Below are positions 31,910 to 43,852 of a stretch of DNA of 64,000 nucleotides, piece after piece. Made by a program: the position numbers and the translations under genes. The notes beneath the pieces are model-generated. The model was not told where the DNA came from and did no database searches. It saw only the letters and a program-made list of their open reading frames with translations. Within the stretch, counting starts at the first letter, position 1; the number at the start of each line of letters is the position of its first letter. The stretch spans positions 55,232,676 to 55,296,675 of the forward strand of contig CM071570.1 of NCBI GenBank assembly GCA_036426205.1, given 5' to 3'. This stretch comes from Ascaphus truei. Lineage: Eukaryota; Chordata; Amphibia; Anura; Ascaphidae.

Positions 31910-33859
31910 TCATGAATGTGAATGATCAGAATCTGGTATACCACTGTCTCTGTAGCTTCTGTTACTACTGCTTTCACTGTGGCTGTTTTTATACAGATTC
32001 ACCCCATTAGGTGGAAATATAGTGTGTATTATAAACTCCTCCTTGGACATTGGTTCATTGTTTATTGGTATCATCTGAAAAGAAGTCTCCCTGATTTCTA
32101 GAATTGAGTTGTCCTTCTTAGTCCCAGCTTCTGCATAGTCATCTTTTCTTCTTCGGCCCTTGCTATAGGCGCAGTTCCTAGAAAACAGGGACCCATTCCT
32201 ATGAACATACCAGCAAACCAAGGCAAGCAGTGCAATAGCCACTAGTGCAACCGCTCCCCCTATGATGGCTGCTAATGGTAAACTTGAGTTCTTGTAAGGC
32301 TCCTTCTCTTGTTCTCTGTTCAGGGTTGTGGTTGGATTATACATTTTTAATGGTGCTGTTTCTGTTTCGATGCAAACCGGCGTTTCATCTGATAGGTAGA
32401 TATTACTGGTTTCCATGGGAACCATACATATTCGGTATGGTGACTCCGGCTCAAGAGCTGTAAGTAAATACTCAGTCCTATCGCCTGTCACGATTGTTTC
32501 AGTTATAGATCCAAAAACGGGGCTGTGACCCATTTTGAGCCAACTCAGCCTCAATGCAGTCATTGGTAGTGCAACTTTCCAAGAGATGTGGATAGTTTCT
32601 ACAGTGACGGATTTCACATTAATTGTAATTATTTTTCGGACTGGAATTGGAGTGGTTCGATAGATTTTGCTGAGGTCTGGAAGCTTTATCTCTGGCTGTT
32701 TGGTAACAGACACTGGCCACTGTCCTTGTGCTGGAAGCAAAGTGTTCAACATTGTTGTTGTAACATGGATAGTATTTACATAAATGTTGTCTCTACAATC
32801 AAATAATTCCTTGTTGAGGTCCTTGATAGTCATTCCTCTGACCCTTTCTGGTGCCTGGCACATTAGCCCACGGACATTAACTTTGGAAGGCAAAGACTGC
32901 AGCCAGTCACGTACCCATTTCATTTTGCAACCACAATACCAAGGGTTATTGCGCATGAATAATTGGGTTAAATTGTCCAGATCATCAAAGATACCCTGAG
33001 GTAAAGCTGTGAGATTGTTATTTGACATATCAAGTCGATAAAGCTGTGTCAGGTCAGAGAATGCATTGGGTGGCACATGGTTCATGTGATTTTCTTGAAG
33101 GTAAAGCTTTCTCAGGTTTGTGCCTGGCAGGTTGGCAGGGGGTGATGTTAGTGAATTGCGAACTAACGACAGTTCTGTCAGATTAACCAAGTTCATAAAC
33201 ACCCTTTCCCCAAGGCCATTATTGTTCAAAAGATTTCCATCCAGAACAAGACGCTTTAGATTTGTGAGATCTTGCAAAGAGATCTCTGCAATGGTGGAAA
33301 TGCGGTTATCATCCAAACGTAACTCTTCAATTGTTCGCGGCAGACCCCAGGGTATCATGCTTAAATGGTTTCGCGAAAGGAAGAGAAGCCGGAGATATAT
33401 GTTGTCTCGAAACGCTCCATCCTCAATGCTAACCGCGGACACAGAATTGTCATCTAGATGCAGTTCTTCTATGGAAGGAATCTGTGAAAGTGCATCATAA
33501 GTTATGGTCCGTATATTATTTTCTTGCAGGTGCAATTCTTTAACATTCTTTGGGATGTTAATTGGAAATTCATCTAAACTGTTATGGTATAAGTAGATTC
33601 TCTCTACTTTCTCCAGGCCTTTCAGGTCAGAAGGTATTCCGGCATTGTTGATTTGATTATTTTGAAGGTAGAGAATTGTAGCATCCTCTGGTATCCCCGA
33701 AGGGATGGAAGTCAAGTCCCTATCATTGCAATAAATGAAACCTCCATCACAACGACATGCTGAAGGGCAGGCTTTGGCACTGACATATTCTGGCGCTATT
33801 CTAAGTAATAAGAAGAGCTGAGTCCAGATAAAAAATAAGTTCCAGGCTTCAGTAGTCAT
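31910..33859 (-). CDS. FLRT3: FLRT3, fibronectin leucine-rich-repeat transmembrane protein 3
   Basis: The 649-residue protein has the length and domain order of vertebrate FLRT3. A signal peptide spans residues 1 to about 28. A cysteine-capped LRRNT starts CPSACRC at 31, followed by about ten leucine-rich repeats to residue 300 and an LRRCT ([12 protein letters not shown] to LFDC). A fibronectin III domain lies at about 405-500, one transmembrane helix at about 530-552 ([19 protein letters not shown]) and a 97-residue tail ending [16 protein letters not shown]1/2 tails differ, so the paralogue call is firm. It is a plasma-membrane adhesion and guidance protein. Known partners of the family are UNC5 receptors, latrophilins and FGF receptors, and in Xenopus it modulates FGF signalling and cadherin adhesion. 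The coding region is one exon, as in other vertebrates. ATG 33857-33859 has A at -3; an in-frame GTG two codons upstream is not the start. No break is visible. Confidence 0.98.
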   Translation of the reverse strand: MTTEAWNLFFIWTQLFLLLRIAPEYVSAKACPSACRCDGGFIYCNDRDLTSIPSGIPEDATILYLQNNQINNAGIPSDLKGLEKVERIYLYHNSLDEFPINIPKNVKELHLQENNIRTITYDALSQIPSIEELHLDDNSVSAVSIEDGAFRDNIYLRLLFLSRNHLSMIPWGLPRTIEELRLDDNRISTIAEISLQDLTNLKRLVLDGNLLNNNGLGERVFMNLVNLTELSLVRNSLTSPPANLPGTNLRKLYLQENHMNHVPPNAFSDLTQLYRLDMSNNNLTALPQGIFDDLDNLTQLFMRNNPWYCGCKMKWVRDWLQSLPSKVNVRGLMCQAPERVRGMTIKDLNKELFDCRDNIYVNTIHVTTTMLNTLLPAQGQWPVSVTKQPEIKLPDLSKIYRTTPIPVRKIITINVKSVTVETIHISWKVALPMTALRLSWLKMGHSPVFGSITETIVTGDRTEYLLTALEPESPYRICMVPMETSNIYLSDETPVCIETETAPLKMYNPTTTLNREQEKEPYKNSSLPLAAIIGGAVALVAIALLALVCWYVHRNGSLFSRNCAYSKGRRRKDDYAEAGTKKDNSILEIRETSFQMIPINNEPMSKEEFIIHTIFPPNGVNLYKNSHSESSSNRSYRDSGIPDSDHSHS

Positions 33860-33912
33860 GGTCACTGATGATGAAGCCTATATGCAGTTAGCCTGCCTTG
33901 GTGTTTCAGAGC
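33860..33912 (-). other. FLRT3: FLRT3 5' UTR part of the coding exon and 3' splice site
   Basis: Upstream of the ATG the minus strand reads a pyrimidine-rich TTATCTTTGTTGCAG then GCTCTGAAACACC. The exon therefore probably begins at 33912, giving 53 bases of leader in this exon. An acceptor just before the ATG matches the known FLRT3 layout, in which the whole reading frame sits in the last exon. Confidence 0.7.
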
Positions 33913-34112
33913 CTGCAACAAAGATAAACATAATTAGTGCCTAAAAGTTATAGCTGATCATCTTAGCAGTGGAAAGGCCTATATTGCCAACACTGAAGTT
34001 GGTATTTGGTGGGTATTCAAATTTGGACGTGTTACTTTTACCCCAGATCAATATTAAACAAAACTCCCGTAAGAATCTAACATTTGTTCTATCGTAACCG
34101 TTTGGTAAAAAT

Positions 34113-34116
<4 letters not shown>

Positions 34117-34155
<39 letters not shown>
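34117..34155 (+). repeat. (AT)n microsatellite
   Basis: About 19 uninterrupted AT units, followed shortly by a GAGAGA stretch. Confidence 0.95.
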
Positions 34156-34158
<3 letters not shown>

Positions 34159-37100
34159 TATACAGAGAGAGTGAGAGAGAGAATACTATTGTTGTTTATT
34201 TCCATTATATGTGTAGTTTGTTTAGTAGGCTTGGATTCCTATTTGACCATGTACAGTTCATATGATGTAAAGAGGTTATATGGTGTGTAAGGTTTTTTAT
34301 CATGGGTAAGTCAAACTGCAGGAAACAAATCATTTCCTCCCATATTATTATTGTTATATTATTAGGAAGCTTTTGCTTTCTGAAAGTAGGTGCTCCCAAA
34401 GATATATATGTTCCAGTGTATATTTAAAACAGTAATGATATAATTCCTCAATTCATTCTTGTGGAACAATGGAGTTAGAAAACGTATTCATGGTTGTCTC
34501 TAAAAGCAAGCCGATCTGTCTGCATGCCCCGGCTGCAATTATGCCCTTAAAATGTCCTGAGGCGCCCACTCTAGTATTGACTGTTCATATTGTTTTGATG
34601 AAAACAGGTGCAGGCTTAAGGCCAAATAAAAATGGAAGTGCTCTGATCGTTACTGAGGTAGAATTTTGATGGGGTCAAAAATGAATGGGGATACAAAGCA
34701 AAGCTATAATCTGTAACCCATTCATTCTACAGCACTAAGCGCCATTTCTCTTTCTAGCACCATGTTTAAGAAAAGCTAATCATTTGTTTCTACTCTTAAT
34801 TAGTGTTTTGAAATCATGCAATCCCATTTAGGAGCTTGTTGGGTTTTTCGTGGAAAATGGCTTGCAATGCCTATGTTCTTAGTTACTTGATAATTACTTA
34901 AGGTGCTAAATAATTAGGTGGCTGGGTATGTCTTATTAATAACACTTTTGACGCTGTATGAGCTTTCAATCCATTTACATAATTTTGATAAAAAGTAAGA
35001 AAAATCTGCAGACTAAATTCAGTACTTACATCCAGTGGTTATCTTACACATAATTATCTTGTAATTGGCATGGTACACATTAACTCCCTTAGTGCCAGTG
35101 GGGCCCTAAAATGGATTAATTTGCAATGCACTGAAAATGTTTCTGGCAGTGATGGGATCAACAAATATATTCTCATATTTCAGTCTATATAGCATGGAAA
35201 ACATGTACTGTCAACAACTGTACTATCCTTATGATATCTCTTGTGTATTAGCACTTTATAAGAACAAGAGAAGGACCTCAATATTAGCCATACCTGTTTT
35301 GAAGGTACAAGTTGATGAGATTCTGAAATATCCAGTGGCCAGATCAATGTGCTGCTGAACACTTTGTGTTTCCAAGGAAAGTGAGGTCTGGGTTCTCATT
35401 CGGAAGACCCTCGTTCAGTGTTTTATTCAAGCAATCTTAATTTGTAGAAGATGATGGCTCCAAATTTCACAACCTTTTGTTCTTCTGCCTGCATCACAAC
35501 AAAAGTTTACCATTGATGATGCACACACCACGATGTCTGTTGGAATAGCTTCAGTTTCCTGTGATCACGTAAGACCAATGTGATGTTTCCCCCTCCAGCA
35601 AATTAAATGTGTTTTATATATAATTTCCTTTGGTGGGCTTAATTTTCTTGCCAAATATTGCCTTTGTTATTCTTGCAGACGCTCCTCTGCAATGCAGCAT
35701 TAGCCAGTAAGTTTAGCTCCACATCAAGGGAACTATTCATAATGGTAACACTTGAATGGCGCAAGTGTATTCAGGGGGTTAAGAGAGAATTTTTTTCCCT
35801 TTACAAAATCAACCATGGATAAAGGAATAGTGGTCACATCCCATAAGGTTCAACCCTGCTGTAAAAACATGGCTTTCAGCGTTTTACTTTTCACCCCTGC
35901 TCAAAACTTGTGCAGCCGGAAATATTTTCTTGAAACTGAATGCAAACTTTGTGCGTTTCTCTTTAACTCGCAATCGTTTTCTTCAGGAAAATATGGATGT
36001 AGACAATTCCCTGGCAGATATGTTCCCCATAGGATATCCTTGGTCCGTTAATTTCCTGTAAAAAGCAAACAAGTGTTAATTAACAATTAATGACAGCAGG
36101 CATTGGCATACTAAAAGAAAATTGAATTACATTCTTATGCTGATTGATGTAGATCCATTAGTTATATAATAAACAAATCCATTGACTCTGCAATCTGCTA
36201 GACCTCAAAGTTCTCAGAGGTCACAGGCTGGTACCACTCATTGCCACATTTTCTAGGGTTTCACTTCAGCCATTCCAGTGCATCCATCCAAGAGCAACTG
36301 TAATTGAAGTCAGCTTCAATCAACCAACTGCAGAGAAATTACTTTAGCAAACGGTGACACCTGTCTTTTTCGATTACAAACTGGAGCACAATCACACTTT
36401 GCCAACCATTTTATACATGTAATAGATAACCCTCTACAGGGAGCCAGTCCTTCTCTGATGCACGCAGGCTTTTTTGTGTGTGTGCCCGACTCTAGGCCAC
36501 AGCCATGTGTGTTCCAAGGTGTATACATACAAGGACATAACACCACACTCTGTAGTTGGTATGTTTTCTTTTTAAATTTACTTTAGGTTTGAAGGGGAGG
36601 TTCAAGAAAAGTTGAAAAAGATGAAAAAGAATGTGTGCAATATATGTATACACCCAACATTAAAGGCATCAGATGAAACTGTAATCCTTCACTTGCTTGA
36701 CGTGCGCGCGCACTCACCTGATGCTTGCTGTTGCAATTAAACACTTCATATAAAAGTAGGCAAAATGGATTGACATGGAAAAGGTACTGTGCATTTTTCA
36801 GCAAAAAAAACAAAACTTCCTGTAATACAATTTCTAAGACAGACATTATTATTCTAATACCAGCATGGCATCAGTAAAAAAAAAAGGGACTATTATGTTA
36901 CCTCCTGATTTTCATCTCTCTATAATTTGATCAAATCTTTCTTTTTATGGATGTACAGGGTCATCCTGCCAAGGTGGTTATAGTGGCACGTAGAAGAACT
37001 TGAGCGAAATGGAAATACTTGACCCTGAAATTAAGGAATGCCGTAGCTGTAATTTGCTCCTCCACTCAGTAATTACATGGCATCCCGCAAGCAGAGCATC

Positions 37101-37749
37101 TGTTCCAGAATTTAAATGTTCTAAAGTGCCAACATATTAAATAATAGATGCAGGAGCCTTCTTTATACAAAATATATTCAGTTTTAAAATGATTCATCTT
37201 TAACTGTGCATGGATAGGATAACTTTGAATTCATATAGGAAGCTTCTTGTTGTAACTTTCTTCACCAGCGATATAGAAATCCCCTTTTTTACAATCTCAG
37301 ATGATTAAATATTGCAACAAAGTAAGACCTAACTGCAAAAATTATCTAACAATTAGTGCACATTCAGTCCCTAATTCAGGATGTTCCCAAGTCTCCACCA
37401 AGAGATTGATTTGAAAATGTAAATAAAAACGACAAAAAATATAAATTTTGAAATGTTAAGTAAACACAGGTACTACAATACTATATATTTTTTCGTTACC
37501 ATGTTAGAATAGTCTTAATCGCTGGAGTGAATCGTTTCTTCCACTAAACATACGATAAAGAATTTTTATAGTTTCATCAGCAATCTGCCTTCTCTTAATT
37601 AACCAACAGTTGTCTCATTTTACATTTTTACTTTTTTTCCCCCCATGAAAACTGGATATATATTAAAGGGATATTTGTTATGTTTCCAATTTGTGAGAAT
37701 ATAAATATACCTACATTTGTATATAAAAGTAATATACATGTATCGTTAT

Positions 37750-38120
37750 GGACAGGAGAGAGATATAGAGAGAGAGAGAGAGAGAGAGTTAGGTGGATAT
37801 AGATAGCGGAGAGATGGAGACGTATGGAGGGCAGAGAATAGACAGACACACAGGAGAGGACCAACATAGGAGACACAGATGAGGACACACACACAACACA
37901 CAGAGAGATTGAAGAATGATACGAGAGAGAGGAGATATTAGAGACAATATATACCCAGATATACACAGATAGACACACACCACACCCACTACACATATAG
38001 AGATAGATTATCAATAGAGATATATAGTATATATATATTATATATGTAGAGGTATCTGTAACGTGTTAAAGTGTGTGTGTGTGTGTGTATGTAATATATA
38101 TATACACACACACACACACT
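37750..38120 (+). repeat. Microsatellite cluster: GA-rich, AT, GT and CA tracts
   Basis: AGAGAG runs with ACACAC interruptions extend to about 37990, then AT-rich tracts. A GT run near 38073-38090 and a CA run near 38103-38120 are separated by about 12 bp and could pair as a hairpin. Confidence 0.85.
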
Positions 38121-41100
38121 GTCAGATCATGTATTTAAATTTGCTCAAATTAGCACCCACCATAAGAGAAAATGAGTACAAACTGTAAAACACAGCAAGA
38201 ATGATAGTATTTGTTTTTTTTACTTTGAGTGTTAAACGGTTTCCTTTTAGCCCCAATTGTTATGCAAACTACTTTTTATTGCTTGCATTGTACTAGTGGC
38301 TATGTTGGACTTAACTTAAAGCTCATTAAGATCAATGGAGATTGTAGCCCCTTTCCTGTAAAGCTGCAGCAAACAAAATGCCAAAAAAACAAAAGCAAGT
38401 CTCTGGGAGAAAAAAAGTCACAGCTTAAAAAATGTGGATTCAGATCATCCCTTCCCTGCCTCTTCCCTTAGCTGATAAAAAGCCATGGCTTCCTTCCCAT
38501 CTGTTTGTGGCTCTCTTTGATACCAAACCTTTTGCATATGAATAGCTGCCATGATCTGAAATCTACAATACTGGACAATCTTCCTGCCAGACTTTCCCCC
38601 TCTGCAATTCTCTATGTGTATTCACTGACCTGGAGTCATTATAAAGCAGATGGATAAATGAAAAATGACCCACACTCTTTATGATGGGCTAGGACAGGAT
38701 TGAACCAGGCTTGCCTGGCCCTCCGCATTCTCATTTCCAGGGGTGTCTGCATATTTACAGTGTGTATTTTATACAATTTGTGAAAATATTTTGCTTACGC
38801 ATAGATGACTTAAAGCCACAAATGTTGACGTTTGAATGCAATCAATATTTTTTTTATTATTATTGAGATTTCCCTCCCCCCTTAATCCCATCAAATGCCT
38901 GATGGGCCTGTACAGTGACATAGGTGCCTTCATAACTACAGGATTCAACCGGTTTTGATTTCTTGAAAATGATGCATAACTACTGTAATTCTTATTATAG
39001 TTATACAAGTGTCCAAGAAAGAAGAAATGAGTTTGCAGCTTGACATACGTGCTCTGCATTCTTGCATTTCATGTTTTTGTATATTTAACAGCTTGGGCAC
39101 TATTCTTCCTAAGTGTCTATCAGCTGAATTTTCCATGGTCATTGGATTTCATGAAGGTGCCTCAGTCTTTTGTTTATCACGAAGCATGAAGAAAGACCCC
39201 CAGAATCTCTGCTGAGGGCCATGCAATATGAATAAGGATCCCTGCATTGTTTACATTTGAAACCACAAGTACACGTAAGATGATGTACATGAAGATCACA
39301 CAAAATCGCATATCTACTTCTATTTCATCTTTATGCAGATAAAATGAAATGTATTACAATCTACTAAGAGTTCAATTTCGTACTGGATTGATAGTGGCAA
39401 CCTAGAGACATACTGAAGAATTGTACTAATAGACATGTTACAAATCACGTATTTTATATAGATTGTAAATGAATATGGTTTAAGGCTCTCTCTTCAAAGT
39501 TGCCAGGGAAACTTACTCAACTGCAGTGAGTGAGAAAGCAGAACAATAGCTGCTATTGTCTCCGCAAGTGCAGGAAGCCTTTGAGTTTAAGTGGAATACT
39601 ACCTGGTTAGGACTTTAACAAATGCCTGACACTTCACCTTAAGGCGTGACAAGTGGCTACATGTTCACAAAGACTTAAAGGACCCTGGCAACTCTGCAAA
39701 TACTGCTCATACTTTTTATATAATCTCCTGTAAATCATTTGTTTTGTAACAGCTATTCGCAGATTAATCTCTTTTTTTTGCCTGAGGGGGTCTGAAATGC
39801 ATTACATTGCTTTGGATGTAAGGCCCCAACAGCAGAGATGCTGAAGCATACACTCCATCCGTATTAGGACAATATAGATTTATAGGCATGTTTACAAATC
39901 TGTTAACAATAAAAGGTAATTTCTACAATTTGTAGTTCTATGTTGTACGAATATATTTTCTTCCCCACACCCCCTCTACCTGCCTAGCATATAGTAAGTT
40001 GTACATACTAGGAAATCAAACCAAATGAACAATTCTGCTATTTGCTCCTCTCTGTCAATTATTACTGTTGTTTCATTTAACCATACTTATTAAGGTTTAG
40101 ATCAAATAAAACATTTTCAACAACTAATCGCCATAAGAGTGGTTATGATTTATCGTGTTAAATTGCTCAAAGCTTAACATTCATTATGAGAAATTTTAAT
40201 AATGTAAATATGTATCTGCAAAAAAACTTTATACAAATGATAGATTATAGAAGTCTTAATAGACAAATTGGACTATCTTTTCAATAAATGGTTTAAAAAA
40301 AAAGCAAGGTGCTTTTTTCGTAAACTCTTACAGAATATCAACATATTTTTTTGGATGCATAACTGTTTATTTGGCTACAATAAAAGGTCTACCATCGCCT
40401 TCTCAAAATCCAACTTTTAACTGTGTTAACTTAAAGCTAGGGAAAAGACCACAGCCTTCCTATGTAACATAAAAAGGTAAGGTACATTTATGTATATAGA
40501 ACCTAAGATCTGCTCCGGCGTCTCTCCAGCTGCGTTTCTGCCCACTTGGGGTGGTACTCTCTGCTAGACGCCTTTTTTATGCTGAGGCCCACAAGTCAGA
40601 CACTCGCTGCTTGTGTCCAGTTTTCCCGGCTTTAATTGCAACAAAGCCTCCTGTTGAGCAGAACAGTGGTGTCTGGGAGAACAAGTAAAAGTTCTCCTTT
40701 TGAAGGACTTTGTGAAGTCCTAATGGCCATGTTGATTTCATTAACCATGGTATTTATTTAGTCATTACTGCTGACAATACAACTTACACAAAATGGTGCA
40801 AACGGCACTAAATTGAAAATAACGTTTTTTCTAACCGCAGCCTTCCACAACCAACTAAATGATGCAGCCTAGGGCTATGCAACACAAATATATCATTTTT
40901 TATTACTGATCTCTTCTCTTTCATTTTACAGTTGTGTTAGAATGTACAACACACATGCATTTTTTTAAGATAAGGGGTATTGTTCCCTTCCAGGACTTAA
41001 GATACCAAATTAAGTTTATTCTTTTAAAAAATGTGTAAGACATAACAGGCACCCAAGAAGTAGCACTGAAGATTTTCCATGTTAAATATTTATATCCCTC

Positions 41101-43361
41101 ATCTCTAAGATCATTTAAAATGTTTTCAACTTGTGTCATGAATCTAGATTTTTTTTTGGAAGACTTTTGTCAAGGGTCAGGCCTCTTCAATACTGAAAGG
41201 GTTAACAAAAATAACTTAAATAAATTAAGTGAAACACAACAATATGGACTAGTAAGTCAACCAATTCATTACAGAATGATTTTACACAAGCTGGTCTTTT
41301 CATGGACAGTAATTTTTCATTCAGTCTAAACTGATCATTGTGTTTTTCATCCTGAGGGAGAGTAATGTTCGTTAGGGCTGCACACCCGCAGGCGCTAGAT
41401 GGTGAGCATAATTGGACTTTATCTGATTGGACAATGTTGTACAGGGAAAATGGATCAGGGGAATAGATAATTAATAGTCTGGTAACAAAGTCTCACAGCA
41501 GCCAGAATATGACCACATTTATTTCACCCGCTTTGATTTGGCCACAGAGCTATCAAGAGATGGCCAATTATATCCATAGAAGTCTCTGCTTAGTCGCACA
41601 CAGCTCATCAGTAGTATGGTGTTTTTGTAATATGACAATGTTTGACAGATACTTACAATGGTGAGTTTACTGCACAGTTTAAGAAGTCTTGCCTTGTATT
41701 GTCATGTTTAATAAAAAAAAAAAAAAAACAGTCCAAGACTCATTTAAACGATCATTTTTAAATGTGAGTAGCTCAGTCACTGTAAACTATCATTTTGACA
41801 ATAAGCTTGCTTAAGAAATAGACGTGCCACTAAATGAATACAAACAATATGAATCCTTCTCTCCCTGTAGGTATAATATGTTATGATATTCCAAATATAA
41901 TGGATGGACCTTGATGGTATTTGCCTCTCTGAGATGATTAGAATACCATGATTAGTCTGAACAGAAGCTAATGCTGAATGAATATATTTGCAGGGATTAA
42001 TCTTCTTTGCTAGATAAATCTAGTAATAGTACATTTCCTAAGTACTGCTGCTGAGCGCTGCTCTTGGTGAGGCTGGTTAGTTTAATTTGAGCATTATGCA
42101 GTAACACTGGGGTCTGTTAGCAGCTGCAGCCCATGGGCAGCAGCCAGGGAGAGCACAGTGCCCCGAAACAAAGCTTCCCCCTCTTGCTTTGTGAACACCC
42201 ATGGTAGCTTTTCCTCATAATACACATCTTGTTATCTGGCAATCCATGCTACAAAACGTGCTCGATATATAGATCTGCAAATCCTAACAGTTACATTTGA
42301 ATGCATACACATATAGTTAATACATTTTTGGGGGGGCTTTGGCTAACGAAAAGCTTTGTATATGTGACATGTTTCAGAATTTGTATTTAGAGCAGGTCAG
42401 TAGGTTTGACAGTATTTTAAGTAAAACGTTAAATATATGACGTGGCAAGTAGTCAAAATTCCAATTGTATACATTACTTGCTAATTTTCCAAGTAATCCT
42501 TTATCTGCTGTTACTTTAGTTTAGAACCTAATTCCCCTTTCCCAGTGGGGTTCTCCTGCATGGACAATATTGTGCCCTTAAGCTGAGCATTATGTGTCAG
42601 TCTCACAAGACTTCTCTTCCATTGCTATGCTGGTCACATACTTGACTTGCCCAGGCAATGACTTTTGGTATGATGTCTGGAAAGGGAACTGGTTTGAAAT
42701 GATCTCTTTACTCAGAGTGAAATAAAACAATTGAAGCTTGCAGAAAATGGCATGTTGTAACTAGATGCTTTCACAGAGCAATTCAGGTTGTGAAATCTAG
42801 GTGTAGCTGTTTCATTGGTCTTTTTGCAAAGTCCGATAGCTTCACAGAAGTAAATGTACATGAGCTTTGAGCAAGATCTATGCTTTTCATGTACACACTC
42901 CTGCTCTGAAGGCTTATTGATTTCCTTTCTTGGCTGTAGAAAAGGACTATTGTAGGGACATACCACACATGCAGCTCTTGCTAACTGTGGGACACGAAGC
43001 TTTTCAGTGATCACAGAAATCTATTCCTGCTTTGCAATGGGAAGTTTTCCTGCTGAAACTTCCAGGCTGCAGATATTTGGATATCCTCTGCTTCGTTGTA
43101 TTTTTCTTCTATGTCAACATTTTTTTTTTTAATCACACTTTACCAGCATTGCAAAGTAGCTACGTCTGGGTGAACTTGTGTACAAGGTGCTGGTTGAGCC
43201 CTAAAAAAAATAACACAGATTGTCTGATTTCTATTTCTTACAACAGAATTCCTATTGCCAAGCATTATTTTCATAGACTAGAAACTGAAAAAAAACAACA
43301 ACTTTAGATTGTTTGCTGTTAAAAAAAAAAAAGACTCCATAGAAAGGGTGTAAATGCTTAC

Positions 43362-43820
43362 CTGGAAGGGTAGTGGGAGAGGAAAATCCTGTTTAATTCA
43401 GATACAGTAGTAATTCCACTATTGGCAGTCTGTAGTCATACAAAAAAAAATAACTCCTCCAGTCTTCAGATTGAATGCACAGAAAGGCAGCCAGCTAACG
43501 ACGTGAGCTTGTACCGTGCAGGTTATCCCCCCTTACACTGAGAAGTGCGAGAGGGAAAACATTCCAGTTAGGTCCACAGAGCCCACCTCAAAGTCTGAAG
43601 TTAAAGCAGCACCTCGCAGTGGCTGAGTGTGTGACTGATGTCATGATGTGGGCTGGGCAGCTCGCAGCCCTTCCCCAGTGAGGTAACCTCCTCTGCAGAC
43701 TACATGCACATAGCAAACACAAGGGGGAGCATGAGAAGGCTAATCCACAACACAGGCAGACAGAGCTACTGTATTGTCTGAGCAATTCAGGCGTTTGTCC
43801 CAATCTGCCTTTTACATTAA
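43362..43820 (-). other. FLRT3: Candidate noncoding first exon of FLRT3
   Basis: The minus strand ends this segment with CCCTTCCAG followed by GTAAGCATT, a near-consensus 5' splice site. The distance to the coding exon (about 10 kb) is like that of the mammalian gene. The segment is less AT-rich than its neighbours and has no long frame. The start is set about 30 bp below a TATAAAT box; the exact transcription start is unknown. Confidence 0.4.
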
Positions 43821-43845
43821 GAACCCGGCTTAACCCTTGCGGCAG

Positions 43846-43852
43846 ATTTATA
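43846..43852 (-). promoter_or_regulatory. FLRT3: Candidate FLRT3 TATA box
   Basis: TATAAAT on the minus strand lies at the upstream edge of the candidate first exon. A single AT-rich heptamer is weak evidence alone; its value comes from position. Confidence 0.3.

Larger units (their letters stand above)
33913..43361 (-). other. FLRT3: Probable FLRT3 5' intron
   Basis: About 9.4 kb lies between the acceptor at 33912 and a strong CAG/GTAAGC donor at 43361. No coding sequence is seen within it. Mammalian FLRT3 has an additional small noncoding exon; none could be recognised here. Contents are AT-rich unique-looking DNA plus microsatellites at 34117-34155 and 37750-38120. Confidence 0.45.

Noticed and set aside
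32275..33500. Plus-strand open frames opposite FLRT3
   Set aside because: They are shadows of the FLRT3 coding exon and carry no motif.
37628..38014. 128-codon minus-strand frame with cysteine-rich text
   Set aside because: Made mostly of GA/CA microsatellite sequence; no domain.
34160..43361. A MACROD2 exon within the FLRT3 intron region
   Set aside because: FLRT3 is known to lie inside MACROD2, but no frame with macrodomain residues and splice sites was found on the plus strand.
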